NCBI GenBank assembly: GCA_003586115.2
Contig: QVOM02000034.1
Coordinates: forward strand, 114,148,442 to 114,212,441
Origin: Salvator merianae
Lineage: Eukaryota > Chordata > Lepidosauria > Squamata > Teiidae
Direction of reading: 5' to 3'
DNA length: 64,000 nucleotides
A program made the position numbers and the translations under genes. Below the pieces are notes generated by a model. It was not told the origin of the DNA. It was given only the letters and a program-made list of their open reading frames with translations, and did not search any database. Below, piece after piece: positions 22,153-35,031 of this stretch; positions within the stretch are counted from its first letter, which is position 1, and each line of letters opens with the position of its first letter.

Positions 22153-22642
22153 TCCCTTTCACAAAGTGTGGGCATATTTACACATACGTGGTTTAGAACC
22201 GTTTTTTGTTTTAAAAATGAACTTCCCCCAGTGCCTTTTTTCCAGTTCACATTCTTGCGCATAATCCACTTTGAATGCACTTTTATATCAATTTCTAGAT
22301 CTTCTGATTGAAAATCAGATGTTCCTGGGCACCAGGTCCCAGTTGTATAATTGGCTGATTGAGCTGTCAGTTTGGATCATGTGACGGGCTGGCTAATCTG
22401 CATGGTTTACATTGCATTTTCTCTTATCCCACTTATCAGCACAATCATTTCTTCCCCTATCACACAGCAGATTTTTTTTCCCTGCAAAAGCCACATATCT
22501 ACATATCCAGTTATCCAGATATTTGAATATACATGAATCATGGAGCTATGATTTCAAATTATTTCAAATTTGTTTGCCACTTTTAACACAGAGGAATGTG
22601 CAAATACAGTTAGCTTACAAATACCAAAATCATATATATTTT

Positions 22643-22793
22643 GAGCCATTCTGCACTGGCCAGGAAGCCAGACCAGTACGCATATTAGGAGTCTCCCTCC
22701 CACTTGCTGGTGGAGTCTAAGAGAGGCCCCAGGCTGAAGGGATTCTCCTAGTGCCCTTGCTGGTCCAGTACACTGGCCAATGCAAAATTGTCC
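22643..22793. mobile_element. Short family B element (151 bp), TSD TTT
   Basis: Inverted ends GAGCCATTCTGCACTGGCC and the inverse of GGACAATTTTGCATTGGCC, flanked by TTT on both sides (22640-22642, 22794-22796). The inner part continues the inverted repeat ('agaccagtac..ctggtccagtac'). Confidence 0.7.
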
Positions 22794-22799
22794 TTTGCT

Positions 22800-22960
22800 T
22801 CTTCCCTGCCCTACCCAGTTCTTAATGCATTTGTAACTGTTGGTTTTCATTCTGTGCATATTTTACCCTTTTTTAAAATGCTTACTGCAAACCACTTTGA
22901 GATGTTTTAAAATGAAAAGTGATATAGAAATGTCTTAAATTAAACTTAAATAAAACAATT
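22800..22960 (+). repeat. LINE 3' tail remnant
   Basis: 'gcaaaccactttgagatg' then 'gtgatatagaaatg' and an A-rich end resembles L2/CR1-type 3' UTRs common in squamates. Confidence 0.5.
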
Positions 22961-23992
22961 TTCTTAAATCCTACCATGAACTTTGTAAACAGTTGGTAGG
23001 CAGAGGCAAATCATGACTGCAGCATAAAACAGCTGCCCAACTTATGAGGAAGGATTCTGGCACTTCACATTCATGCATGTTTTCCAAGAGTTTCTTAAAG
23101 GGAATTTGATCAATTCCAAACAATTCTGAAGTCCTTTATAACAATAGCTCGTTCATGTAGATTTTGCAGAGAAAAAGAAAATTAAATATTCCTCTGATAT
23201 GGGGAAGCTATGATCATTTTTGTTTGAGAAACAAAACAACGAAGTAAGAGCATGCAAACAGGAGGAAGGTGGAACTTTTGAAAAGTGCAAAACATAAATT
23301 AGTAAATAGCAAGGATATAAGCAAACTGCACTCTCTACTGTTTCTAGTGTTTTGCAAATAATGGTCAGTAAGTAGACCATTTGCTCCTGATTGCAGACAC
23401 TCTCTTTATGATTGGGGGTGGCAGGAATGGCATCTAGAAAAAATGGCCTCTGTCTTTCCAAGAGCTATGTCTGACTGGGCAATGCCACCCAGGTTGTGTT
23501 TCCACTTACAAGTCCAGGTGATTGAGAAATGGGTCCTAGGCATTGTGTCTCCATTTTCAGTGACAATATGTGCTCAACAGAAAGCAGAACACCCACCTGA
23601 GGTGCCTGGGAATGGGGTGGATGAAATCTAGAGAAGCACCTCATCCATGGTTTTATCAAATGCCCCCACATACTGAAACAGATATATGAAGCACCTGGCA
23701 ATGTGTCAGAACAGGTGCATGTGTGGAGGTGCCCACTTCCAAGTGTTTCCTATCCCATTCATGCATTGCATGTGGTGACTGCCAGACTGTCAACTTCTGT
23801 ATTTTAGTCAGCATAGAAGAAAGGTGAGGAATTCAAAACAGGAATACAAAAAGGGTGCAATGTTACAATTAAGAGGCAACCTTAAATAGTACATTCCACC
23901 AAGAAGTGAAACAAGATTCATCATATGCATATGTAGTTATGAAAATATAATATATTGCTGAAGCTTTTAAAAATCCTGTAGTATAATTCACT

Positions 23993-24027
<35 letters not shown>

Positions 24028-25163
24028 GTGCTGAACTTATAGGATCAGTTTCTTTGTACTATTGCACGGTTTGCACAGCACAATATTCTTATTTGTATGA
24101 TCCACAAATTGCAGGATGTCGAAAGGAGAATCTTGTTTATGGATTTGCTGACAATGGTAGAAAAATAATAGATAGGAAACCTCTACCTGAGAGCAATATA
24201 ATGCATTGTTGTGTGGCTATAGAACCAGCTTTCAATAAGGATTTCTTGGCTGGTTGAGTCTAGAATAATCTCCTGTTCCACCAGTGAAACCTTGACTTGG
24301 TTGGACGAGAAAATATTTGGTATTTGCTTCTACCTGCAGAACTTTGAGACTGAACATTGTTTATACTGAAGACGGCAACTATATACAATAAAATATCACT
24401 GCTAGTAATTGTTCCCTATTGTGAAGAGAATATCAAGAGTAAATATATTTTAATTTGTGTTTGGGGCATAGATTTACTTTGCTAAGTTTGATTACATAGT
24501 GTGGTTAAATTTCAAGATTACATGCACTAGTGTGTATGCATGCGTGCACGTCTGGTGTTTCTGTCTCCATATCTCATTAGTAAGCAATTACATGTCTGCC
24601 TCTTTGGGTTTGCTCAAAAGGATTATTAATCAATTTGGAATATACAGCTCACAGCCTAAAAAATAACAAAACAAAAAAACACCACAGTGTGCTAGTAATC
24701 CAATAGATTATGTTCTTACAATACAAGATTTATTTATTTCCCAAAATGTACTGATATTGTTTCCAGGACTATTGTTCAAGTATTTTGACAATGCAAGAGC
24801 GGCATCACATTCTTTCACTGCATATTCACTGCTAAGTGTGTTACACTGTAGGACCTGCAGTTTCATAGAAGAAGTTGCTGAAAAAGAATCTGCACTCTTC
24901 CTGAAATAATTTATTTTCAAAAGAGCCATGCATTTCCTTTTCTTAGTTAAAAACTCAAGCTCCTAAATTGCATCCAATTTTCTGTGACTTGACTTTATTT
25001 ATCCATATTAAATATATTGGCTGCTTGGTCAAATGGCCTTTTGCTCCTTCTTTTGGTAGTAATTAATTTTTTTGGAGTGAAGATAATTCTTTTAATCCCT
25101 CTTATGAACTTCTACCTGTGCCACAGTTTTCTACACATACTGCAGATAAGGATTACTCTACAG
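22961..25163. other. Unassigned DNA with a 28-base T run
   Basis: A T run at 23997-24024 may be the reversed tail of a decayed retroelement, but no body is recognisable beside it. Confidence 0.45.
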
Positions 25164-25330
25164 TAGAGGTGTGCACAAACTTTTCTTTTCCTGGTATTAT
25201 TTGATTCAAATTGACTCACATGAAATGTGAACAAGTTGGAATAGAACTTTGAATGGATAAAAGAAATTAAAAGTTCAGTTCTATTTTTCAACAAACAGTT
25301 CTTCACAGGAAACAATGGAGGAGATCAAGG
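25164..25330 (+). mobile_element. hAT-like 5' end fragment
   Basis: TAGAGGTGTGCACAAAC matches the tip style of the elements at 9760 and 18459. It is followed by 'ttgattcaaattgac' pieces like those at 39300-39360. No right end found. Confidence 0.4.
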
Positions 25331-26021
25331 GGTGGGGGGCGGCAAGGCCAAAGTTCTGTAAACTTTGAGCCTGAGACCCCAAAATTAGAATGTGAGTCTG
25401 GGGGCCAAGATACTGCCCCAGAGTGAGAGTACCTTATATCATCATTCTACCTGTAACTATCCTTGGACATGGGGTGGGTGTTATGGATGACTTTGGGGTC
25501 TTTGGAGCTCCTCTTTGTCTTTACAAGACTCCATTTTTCTATCACCTGGCCATTATGACAGATATTCATGGAGAGCAGACCATGAAGACAGTAACTCACT
25601 TCACTTTGCCACCAACCAGAGCAGCAACCCATGTTGTAAAGAGCCAATAGCAGGTTCCCTGAAAGATAATCCTCCCTCCAGGGAAATTCTTTCCAGGCAG
25701 AACTGCAAGCTATACTATGAGTGTAGCAGATTTCTACATCTAGATTGCTTGTATCAAAATGGACTTGGCAATTTCTGTTCTTTGTTATGGTGAATAGGTT
25801 TGATTATATTATTACTATTGACAAAAGGTATCTCTCTTTTTTTTCTTTTTTCCTCCCAGGAAAACAATCTGCCTTTCAACTTTAAAAATATTTGCTTCTA
25901 GTTTGCAGAAAATGAGCTCTTTGCCTCAAATTTGCCAGCAAGAAAGATATTTAAATCCAGAGCTTCATTGGTTGATTACTGTGTTGCCTTTCACAATTGG
26001 GTGATTCAAGCCCTGATCCAG
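25331..26021. other. Unassigned DNA
   Basis: No recognised feature. Confidence 0.45.
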
Positions 26022-26034
26022 TATAACATGGGGG

Positions 26035-26380
26035 GTGAAATCATTAGAGATTCTCTCTTAAAACCCATTCTATCAGGGATACAATATATGAATAACTAAG
26101 AAAAACTCATTAGGCTGCTGGGCGGAACTAATAAATATACAACAATGCGGGTTGCTCTTTTCATACACAAAGTGGCCAGAATTCGTGCTTCTATAACGAG
26201 GGCATAAACCCTCTGTTGGGAAAATGCCCCTTCTTCTTTTAGTTCTATTGTATTATCATAGTAATAGCCAACTGTACCATCAAGTACTTTTATTGTTTAA
26301 TCTGTACTTTTAACTTTTAACTTTTTAATTTTGTATGATATGGTCAAAAGACTAATCATTATTAAAACTTACTTACTTAC
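26035..26380 (+). mobile_element. LINE 3' fragment with 13-bp TSD and ACTT tail
   Basis: The 346-bp block is flanked by TATAACATGGGGG at 26022-26034 and 26381-26393. It ends in 'aaaacttacttacttac', a short tandem tail typical of non-LTR elements that lack a plain poly(A). The body is too short and mutated to name the clade. Inserted on the plus strand with 5' truncation. Confidence 0.8.
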
Positions 26381-26439
26381 TATAACATGGGGGAGACTAT
26401 TTCAGCAAGATTCTTGGAAGTGTAACTTGAAAATTGCCA

Positions 26440-26640
26440 GGCCACAGACTGTGAAGGCTGGAAACTTTATTTCCCAGCCCTTAGAGTCTAAGCACTGCAT
26501 CTGAGGGCTCTCCAGAGGCAGTGGCCAGGCTGCACTGGAAGGAACCATTCAAATGCAGACAACTCAGTTCCACTCCAGCAGCAACCCATCCCGACATGAG
26601 ATTTATTTATGTATTCATTGGTTCTGGGACAGGGTATCCC
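26440..26640. repeat. Family B interior fragment
   Basis: 'cagttccactccagcagcaacccatcccg' near 26564-26592 resembles 49433-49460 in the intact B copy. Ends not found. Confidence 0.45.
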
Positions 26641-26756
26641 ACTCTGTCCCAGAAGACAGAAGATAAGTCCAGAAAGACCCTCAAATATAATGACGCTTTG
26701 GTAATTAATACTTGTATGGCACACTAAGCACACAGGGTTTTTATGACAGACTTCTC

Positions 26757-26835
26757 CACTATTATTTATTTATTTATTTATTTATTTGATAACATTATAT
26801 CCCAGCCTTCCTATAAGGAAACTGGGGTGACACCT
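26757..26835 (-). repeat. ATTT repeat joined to an L2-like tail
   Basis: Seven units of ATTT (26761-26788) run into 'tatcccagccttcctataagg', like the reversed 3' ends at 40057 and 47577. Confidence 0.5.
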
Positions 26836-27179
26836 TCCCATCAACATTTTCAAAATGTATTTTGAAAACATCCTGGAGAATGTTTCCAATGGCAAAGTTC
26901 CAAAGAAAAAGAGTGAAAGGTGTTCTAAAAGGGAAAATTTTCACTAAGTAATACATCAAAGTGCCAGCCAATTTCTGTTAGAACAATAATAAAGATAGGC
27001 AAATCCAACTGTTACATGAATGTTGTCACATCTTTTCATGATAAACTCCATCCATGCATATTAAAAAAAGAAGCCAAGTGATTTAAAGGTAGTAGTATGT
27101 GGGGACTGACACACACATCTCATCTGTAATCCACATTACAGTGCCTTTTGGAAGTACATTTTTGGTCTTTAATGCAGAC
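26836..27179. other. Unassigned DNA
   Basis: No recognised feature. Confidence 0.45.
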
Positions 27180-27182
27180 TAA

Positions 27183-27882
27183 GAGCCTTTCTGCACTGCC
27201 ATTTAAACAAGTTCAGAAAGGGACTTATGGGCAGCAGCAGCCGGCAGCTTTAAGCCCAGGTGTCTAAGCCCTGCACAAAGTGTGCCATGGTTGTTTGTGG
27301 GGACTCCAGGCCTCTGTACTGTCTCAGCAGGTCACCAAGGAGGCACAGAGGCACAGAGGCCCTGCAAACAGCCATGGTGTGTTTCATGTGGGACGCGAAC
27401 ACCTGGGCTTAAAGCTGTTGGATGCTGCTGCCTATGGGCCTCTTTTTCACACATTAATGAGGAATTCAGGAGGTTTGCCCCACTTCTGGTATGCTCCATA
27501 CGCATAAGATCATCAACAGACCTTGATATCGAGGCATACTCTAAGACAGGCACAGTCTAGTCCAGAACATAAATATGTATAGAATGCACACCTCCTTGTT
27601 TCAAACTACTGGGGAAACCATTTTGGTGAGCACCAAACTGGGCTACTGAAGAGGGTTCCCTGGTGGCTCTGAGGCTAGGAACTTTCATTTCTAGTACTTC
27701 AGAGTCCTCAGAGGCTGACCCTGAAGCTCACGTAAGCTTTAGGGCAGTGCAGGGGCTGGTCTGGATCACAGCTGTCATGCAGACAACTCCATTCAAGAGC
27801 ATACCAGGCTGTAGTCCAAACTAGTGGATCTCGCTGATCCAGATCGCAGTTCAGATCACAGCCTTTCTGTGCAGAAAGGGCC
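27183..27882. mobile_element. Family B element, long copy or composite
   Basis: Left tip GAGCCTTTCTGCAC, right tip GTGCAGAAAGGGCC, flanks TAA and TTA (2 of 3). The right end doubles as a small hairpin ('gcctttctgtgcagaaagggc'). At 700 bp it is longer than other copies, so it may hold a nested second copy. Confidence 0.65.
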
Positions 27883-27885
27883 TTA

Positions 27886-28671
27886 GACACTAGCATGCAG
27901 ATGCTACCATCTAAGCCACTTTTAAATCATTTTTTAAAAAGCTGTGTCTAGTTGCAGCCTGAATCCTTTGATAGGAAGCCATGTTTAAAAATGCTATAAT
28001 TAATAATGCTAGTAATGCTGCTGAAAACTCTTCTAACATGCTGCATTTTTTGTCCTGATGTTTTTAGTATTATAAGTGATATTAAGTGATGTCTGTACAG
28101 GAAAATAAAAGCTCCAGGGATAAGGAAGGCAGATAAGGACTTCGGCTGTGTAGAAAATTTGCAGTAACTTGGTGCCAATTTTAGCACCATTCATGTCATT
28201 TGCTACCCCACCATATAAAATTTATGCTGAATTTGTACCCTGTTTCTCTATTGTGGATTTCCCCTTGTTGTAAAACTTTCATATGTTACCTCATATTTTT
28301 ATATTTCACTACTAAGTCCTTAAGTCTGATGCAGTTTTTGACAACTTGTATTTTTCAAGCCGGTGAATACACTCAATAGTCCAATTAAGTATAGTGAATC
28401 ATATCTTAAATACTTTCAGTAAGATGAATCATGTGTGTCAAATCAATGGCACATGTTTTATTCCACTATTTCTTTTATAGAGATGTCCACAATTCATTAA
28501 TTAGCTCTCTCAGGCAGATCAAATGATTTTTAAAATACTTCAATTTTCTCTTACCTATCATTAACTTCTGCAGCACTTTTAATTTGTTCTGGTGTGATGT
28601 CTATCTGAAAACAATTGCTGGAAAGATAGTCTGACTTGCTGGCACCCACATATTTTATGATTTGAGTTTAT
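27886..28671. other. Unassigned DNA
   Basis: No recognised feature. Confidence 0.5.
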
Positions 28672-29185
28672 GGGCCTTTCTATATTGAAAGGCCTTGATA
28701 TGATCCAGTGGTTCTGAGCCAGCAAGGCCCACTAGTTTGGGTCACAGCCAGGAATGGTCTGGAACAACATTGTTTTCATGACAGTTCTAATCCAGCCCAG
28801 TCCATACACCAACCCTGAATCTCACATAAGCTTCAGAGATGACCTCAGAGGGCTCCAAAGGGCTAGGAATGAAAGTTGTAACGACTTCAGCAAAGTGTTT
28901 TGGTGTGCCACCAAAATGCCCCCCCCTGGTATTTCAGAACATTGAGACATGCCTTCTGCATACTTCCATGATCTGGACTAGGCTATGCTGTTCTGCTGGT
29001 AGTCCTCAATATTGGAGGCTACAGGTGATCCAGATCAAGGGCCCCTTGATCTGGATCACACTCCATTTTTTTCGCACAGAATGTACCAGTGGTGTGCAGA
29101 GCCTCCTGTATTCTGCATTAACGTCTGGAAGGGAGTCCCATAGTCCCCTTTCCAATTCTACCTAAGCAGGTATGCAGAAAAGTCT
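28672..29185. mobile_element. Family B element, TSD TAT
   Basis: The left tip GGGCCTTTCTATAT and the right end ATGCAGAAAAGTCT are flanked by TAT at 28669-28671 and 29186-29188. 514 bp. The inside carries 'gatccagtggttctgagccag' and 'gggctaggaatgaaagtt' type landmarks shared with the next copy. Confidence 0.75.
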
Positions 29186-29224
29186 TATCTTATTTTATAT
29201 GTCTGGTTCTTGACTGAAAAAATA

Positions 29225-29649
29225 GAACCTTTCTGCACTGGAAGACCCATGGTTGGAATCAGTGAGTCTAGACCAGCCAAATCCACTGATTCTAACTACA
29301 GAAAGGTGTGGGCTGGATCAGCATCAACTGCATGACAACACCGATCCAGACCAGCCCAAGTTCATATGGAAGTTTCTAGCCTTGGAGGCACCAAGGCACA
29401 CATTTTGATGGCACACTTTGGCATGTCCCTGAATTGCATTTCCTGTCCTGTCCCAGTATACCTGAGCATGAAAGCATGGCATGCCTTCTTGTTCAGAATC
29501 AGGGCCCTCTGGTCTACAGGTAGTCATGTTTAATCATATCTATTGGCATTCCCAGTCAGAAACTTCCTGATCAGGATTTACTTGCGGATCTATGAGGGCC
29601 AGAAAACAGATACCTTTATTCCTTACTAAAGGTAAGTGCAGAAAGGGAC
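29225..29649. mobile_element. Family B element, TSD ATA
   Basis: The left tip GAACCTTTCTGCAC and right tip GTGCAGAAAGGGAC are flanked by ATA (29222-29224, 29650-29652). 425 bp, lying 39 bp after the previous copy. Confidence 0.82.
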
Positions 29650-29652
29650 ATA

Positions 29653-31475
29653 GTCATTTTCTCATGTTAAATTCAGCCATCCTTTGTGTAATATTTTGTA
29701 TTGTGCAGCTCACTCTTATATAGCAGTGAAAATGTGGTTTACTTTTTATAGTGTGGAACTGTGCTGTACCAAACTACGTTATGCAGGCAATTGCTTATAA
29801 TGAAAAGTTGACTGTCATGGGAGCTAACAACCAGGATGGTTTCTCTACCTTAATTGTATAATACAGTGGTTTCTGAGAATGAAACTACCTCATTAGGTGA
29901 GGGACAGCTGTATTTGCATATACTTGGTGGGCCATTTTGCCTGGAAAGGGAATTTTCACGAATACATAAGACACAGCATTATAGCCCAGAGAAATAAGTA
30001 GGACAGGCTGAATCTAAATAGGTTTGTGATGCCAATCTAAGAGTGTAACAATCCTGGCACTGTTCACAGAAAGCATGAGCACACAGAACACCAGGATACT
30101 GGACTGGTCATCAGGGGTCACTGGCTTTAAACTTCTTTTCTTAATGCCTTAATGCGACATATGATAGATGTTATAGAAAGGCCTCAGAGCGGAGTGATGA
30201 ACAAAGCAACTGGAAAGGGAAGCTGGAGGGATCCTGCTTCTGTATCTTATATGGTTCTTATGCCATGCATCTGTGACACCAGCTGCAGTTGGCTTCCTGA
30301 ATTTGAGGCCTGATTGGGGGGCAGGCACAAATGTGGACTAGACAGCTTATGGGTTTTCTTATTCTGTCTGTGCAGTGGTAATTTATTAAAGCATCACTTC
30401 TATATGAAAGACAAGAAACAATAAGTATTTATTTCAGTCTCCAAAGCTGATCTGATCTATGCAACAGAACAAAAGCTGCATTTGACACAAGTTACTCAGT
30501 CAATGCTCCAGGGAGACAAAATCATAAAGTTTACACCTGGGTTTTGAATGAATCCCCCTTGCATTCAAATAAAATTGCATGGACATTTATAAATTACCGT
30601 TACAAGAAAAACAGAAAAGCCAGACTATAACAAGGAAACAGATACAATGACATTGGTGACTGTCATGCTGTCCTTTCTCAAATAAAAATACAAGAGATGA
30701 TCTTTTTTATTTTGACTGGTGTTAAGCTCTGGATTGCAGCAGTCACCCATTGAACAAGAAGCTATTATAACAGCATTAGCCCTTCTGGATCTGTAAAAAT
30801 GTTAAGAGCAAAAGAGTAATAGTGTAAGCTCTTTCCTTGGGCTTATAAATAACTTCCAGTAGGATTTCTACACAGCATTAGTGGGTCATAATTCAGCTAC
30901 CCAACACCTTATCTTCCAATGCCTACACTTGTCATTTTGTCTCTCCTGCCACAGATGCACCAGCAAACTTTCTAGTTTTAAGACACTGCCAGTTTTATTT
31001 CAGCAGAAAAGGCTCACTGCAGATCAAACATAAATTTTGTACTGAAACCCTGCGTGCTGTACTGAATAGAAGACTATACTGATGTTTTCTTAAGAGCTCC
31101 CTGGGTGGGCTGTCAGCCTACTCTGCCTTGTGAGGTTGTTATAACAAAATTGGGAAATCTACTTGGATCATTTGAGGCTGTTTTGCCAACTATAGCTACT
31201 CTTGGGCCCAGGCACACCTAAGTTTAATTTGCATTCGATCCATCTTCAGAGAGAGAGAATGCATCAGCAAAGCGATAAGTATTTTCCCTTTCTGATTATC
31301 GAACTCAGAAAATTCTCCTTTGGGTTAGATAATGCAAAAATAAAATGGTTAGTCATTTTGCTATTGCATTCTCTTCCTCTGAAATTGGATGGAATGTGCA
31401 TTAAAACTTCGGTGTACCTGGGTCCTTGTAAGGATATTATGCTAGAGGCTACGTATGAATCACTAAGGCTGCAAC
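29653..31475. other. Unassigned DNA
   Basis: No gene or repeat family recognised in 1.8 kb. Confidence 0.5.
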
Positions 31476-31478
31476 ATA

Positions 31479-31706
31479 GGGCCTTTCTGCACGGACCCTT
31501 GATCTGGATTAAGCATCTGTGTAGTGCATTTCTAGGCTTTGTGGATCTGCATGCCATTGCAGACTGTGAGGCTACACACCCTGTTGGTCCACTCTGTCTG
31601 CACGATGTTGCTGACCTGGCCGTGCCTTCCCATGATCTGGATCAGTGGGCCAGGCTAATCTGGACCCACTGATCCATTTGTATAGCAGATAAATGCAGAA
31701 AGGGGC
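31479..31706. mobile_element. Family B element, short (228 bp)
   Basis: Left tip GGGCCTTTCTGCAC, right tip ATGCAGAAAGGGGC. Flanks ATA and ACA (2 of 3). Contains 'gatctggatcagtgggccag' (31636-31655). Confidence 0.72.
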
Positions 31707-32674
31707 ACAGTATCTGATACTGCCCTTCAAAATATCTGAGAAGTGACCATTTGTTCAGATTACAGAAACCAGGTTTTGAACATTTGGGAACATATGCTGA
31801 GAACATTTCCTATCAATTTTAAGGAATCTGCATGTAGGGGTGCAGTAGCCCCACAGCAAGTTTTCTTTCCCTTCTACAGATCTGTGCAAGTTCAGAGCTC
31901 TGCAGAACATTAGCAGCATCTCCCCTCTTTTCTATGTATGCAGACTCCAAGCACAGAGAACATGAAAGTCCTCCACTTTCACCTTCTCTGTTCTTGGTGT
32001 CTGTATGCCTAGAAACAAGAGGGGAGGTGCTGCTACTGCTCTACAGAGCTCTGAAGTTGCACAAATCTGTAGAAGGGAAAGATAACTTACTTGTCCCTGC
32101 GGGCGCATGTGTATCTGCACACCTAGAATGCAGGGAAACTGCTGCTGCTTTAGCCAAGTCTGAAACGTCTACAAAATTCTAGGCAGCCACAGTTTGAGGG
32201 CAGGAAAGAGAAAACTTCCCATCCAACTTGTCCCTGTGCATGCGTGTCTGCATGCCTAGAAAGGAAGAAGTACTGTGCTCCCTGCCCATTCATCCCTGAT
32301 GACCGTGGTGTGCCCACCCCAAGCATAAGGCCAACTACAAAATTGGTCATTGGACGGCAGGAAATGGGGATCCCTCCGTCTGCACGCCCCCCCAAAAAAG
32401 TACGATCCCTCCCAAATAGTCTTCCACATTCTCACATCGCAAAGTAAAATGGGCTAGCGATCTGGAACAACTTGAGAACTCATTAAATCTGAATGCAAAG
32501 TAGTCCAGATTTCACCAATTTAGTCCAGAAAAATTAAGGAAAGGAAAGATCATGTCGGGCCAGCGGGAACTGAAGATGGCCTGTAAACTGATTAAATGCC
32601 GTGTCAGAACGCAGTCTAGGATTACACTCTTGTTTTTAAGTTGAATTTGTTTTCATATCTTTTATCATTTATGG
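31707..32674. other. Unassigned DNA
   Basis: No recognised feature. 'gccaggctaatctgg' style words belong to the neighbouring B copy. Confidence 0.45.
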
Positions 32675-33030
32675 CGAAGAAGAAGAAGAAGAAGAAGAAG
32701 AAGAAGAAGAAGAAGAAGAAGAAGAAGAAGAAGAAGAAGAAGAAGAACTTGCTTTTTATATCCCGCTTTTCTCGGCTGAAGCTGACTCAAAGCGGCTTAC
32801 AAGGTTATTTTTCGCCCAAAGGCTTACATCTGTCTATCTTCCACATCACACAATGTGATGCTCCCTATTTATCTACTTGCAATTACTTACTTTCGAACAG
32901 CTAGGTTGGCTGGAGCTAGAGGCCAGTAGAGGGCGCTCATCCCCTCTACATGGCAGACAGGGGCCTTGAACTCCAATACTCCTATTGAAAAATCAGTGCC
33001 TTAGCCTTCTGCGCCACCGTGCCTCCAACT
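32675..33030 (-). mobile_element. tRNA-derived SINE, minus strand, with (TTC)n tail
   Basis: Read on the minus strand the head is GGTGGCGCAGAAGGCTAAGG, a pol III A box, and about 40 bp later GTTCAAGGCCC, a B box. The body runs through 'agagggcgctcatccc' and a 3' part 'ccgctttgagtcagcttcagccgag' then 'gcgggatataaaaagc', similar to LINE 3' ends. It ends in a (TTC)n tail (GAA repeat at 32675-32747 on plus). This layout is that of a tRNA SINE mobilised by a LINE. Target duplication not visible. Confidence 0.85.
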
Positions 33031-34074
33031 TAGGAAGTGCCCATCATATTAACCTCCTCAAACCTCATGATTTCTAAGTATTACTGTCACTGGTGATTAA
33101 GCAAAAGGAGCAGCTTTTCCATGTGTGACTCTTTGTCTATGGCACTCCCAGCTCAATGAACTCACTTTATTATCTTTTATTTTTCATACTGCCTAACACT
33201 GCATCCAGACAGGGTATAAAACCTGGGATTAGCCTACATTTTATAGGGATTGCCATACGTATCTGAGGCAATCCCAACATTGTCCATCAGTGTAGGGGTA
33301 AAATCCCAGAATGTTACTATTCTGGGAAAAAGAACTCCGAACCCATTTTTTTTCCAAAATAGCATTATAGTTTACCATGACAGTTGCTTGTTCTCAGGTA
33401 TTTCTTTCAAGAAAATGCAGACTATGCAACAGTAGGTGCAAAACTGAGCCAACAATACCCACAAGTGTTACATAGCATTGAAGCAACACAACACAGAGAT
33501 TTTACCAAGGTCCAAAAATGGTCGTGGAAGTGGGTTATTTCAGAGCCTGGTCAAAGGTCACTGGGCTCAAGAGCAGGCTGTAGGTCACCCCAGATGCCAT
33601 TGTCTATTTGCACAGAGGTAGCAGAAGCAATATTGGCCTATGCCATATTTGTGGGGTGAGTTTCCAACTATATAAGTAGAGTGCTGCTAGGAGCAGATTC
33701 TGTCCCCACTCTGTGCCTGGTTTCCCGCTGGTATGGTCTAATGGGACTGTGCAGATCTAGCACTAATGGGAACTTCTGTAGCATAGTCTGTATACAGTTA
33801 AAACATCATTGTATAACAGAAAGTCACATTGAGATTACACATAAAACTACTATACAATAGGAGGATTAAATAGATTTATTTTGTGGTTTCTTACGGTATT
33901 GTTTTAGGTTGCATTACCAAATACATTTAAGAAAAAAATGTTTTTGTTGGTCATAGAGAAAATTTAAGGAAAAGACCTTTTTTTCCTCCCAGATATGCAG
34001 GGTAAGATTTGAGATTCTTTGGGTGGTGTAAGAAGTTTTTTAAAAAAGTTTGTTGTGTATATGTTTATTCTACT
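33031..34074. other. Unassigned DNA with a possible family C-like tip
   Basis: 'ctgcatccagacagg' at 33201 resembles the tip of the family C palindromes. No matching second end was found. Confidence 0.4.
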
Positions 34075-34077
34075 GTT

Positions 34078-34550
34078 AGATCCTGCACAGGTCCTTGAGC
34101 AGGATCTACTAATGCAGATGTATGTGGTCATGTTCCCCGCTGGAACACATTGTCTGCTTTATGCAGAATGTGTTCATCACTGGTAGTCACATTTAATCAT
34201 GACTACCAGGTGAACCAACAGTGTCCAATCCCAAACAAGGAGACGTGCCATGCATAAGCTTACCACTGTGTTTGAGACTATGGAGGAGCAATTCTGTAGC
34301 ATGGCAAACTGTGCCCCAAAATGCTGCCCCCAGAGGTTCCCAACACTAGGAATTTATGTTCCTAACTTCAGAGGCCTCTGTTTCTGCACATGTTTCATGG
34401 CCATGGCAACACAGTGTGGGCTAGTCTGGATTTGCGTTGTCATGCAGACAATGCTGGTCTCACTCATGCCTTCTATTATTCAGAAACAGTGGGCCCAGCT
34501 GTTACAAGTCAACTGATTCTGAACAATGGCAGGTAAGTGCAGAAACAGCC
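34078..34550. mobile_element. Family B element, probable TSD GTT
   Basis: The right end GTGCAGAAACAGCC is followed by GTT. The left end AGATCCTGCAC (tip with a 3-base gap) is preceded by GTT. 473 bp with B landmarks (ctaggaatttatgttccta near 34346). Confidence 0.6.
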
Positions 34551-34553
34551 GTT

Positions 34554-35028
34554 ATTGTTACAATCTGGGACAGTGGGAGAGATAATTGTAAGTACTAGAG
34601 TATGCACACACAATATTAAATTCTTGCTTCTAACTTATCTGAGCCTGACACCTTACTCCATTTACAGCACAGTCCTAGCAACCCTGCTTCCCTGATCTGT
34701 GAGGGTTGTTTGGGATTATGATTGCATGTTCTTCCTATGCATCTGCATCAGCACTGCCACTAACACGGATGTTACATTTTCCCATAATACTGCAGTATGC
34801 AGCAATCTGGCCCTCCCTGCCAATAGCATCAGTTGCTGCCAACAGTGACACCACCAGCAGAGATATGTTAAGGTTATGTAGGGGGCAGGTCACCTGAATC
34901 CTGCTCATATCCAAAACATGTTCAGGTAGTAATGACAGTATCCTCTTTTAATTTCACTTCTTTTATTTCCTTGGTAGCATTCCAAACAAACTTTTCAACA
35001 GGTCACACTTCTGAATTGTAGCAGTATC
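34554..35028. other. Unassigned DNA
   Basis: No recognised feature. Confidence 0.45.
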
Positions 35029-35031
35029 ACT

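Noticed and set aside
23997..24024. T28 run as the tail of a minus-strand retrogene
   Set aside because: The sequence to its right has no open frame or recognisable gene or LINE motif on the minus strand.
31202..31672. 156-residue open frame on the plus strand
   Set aside because: It runs from unassigned DNA into a family B element (31479-31706) and shows no conserved motif.
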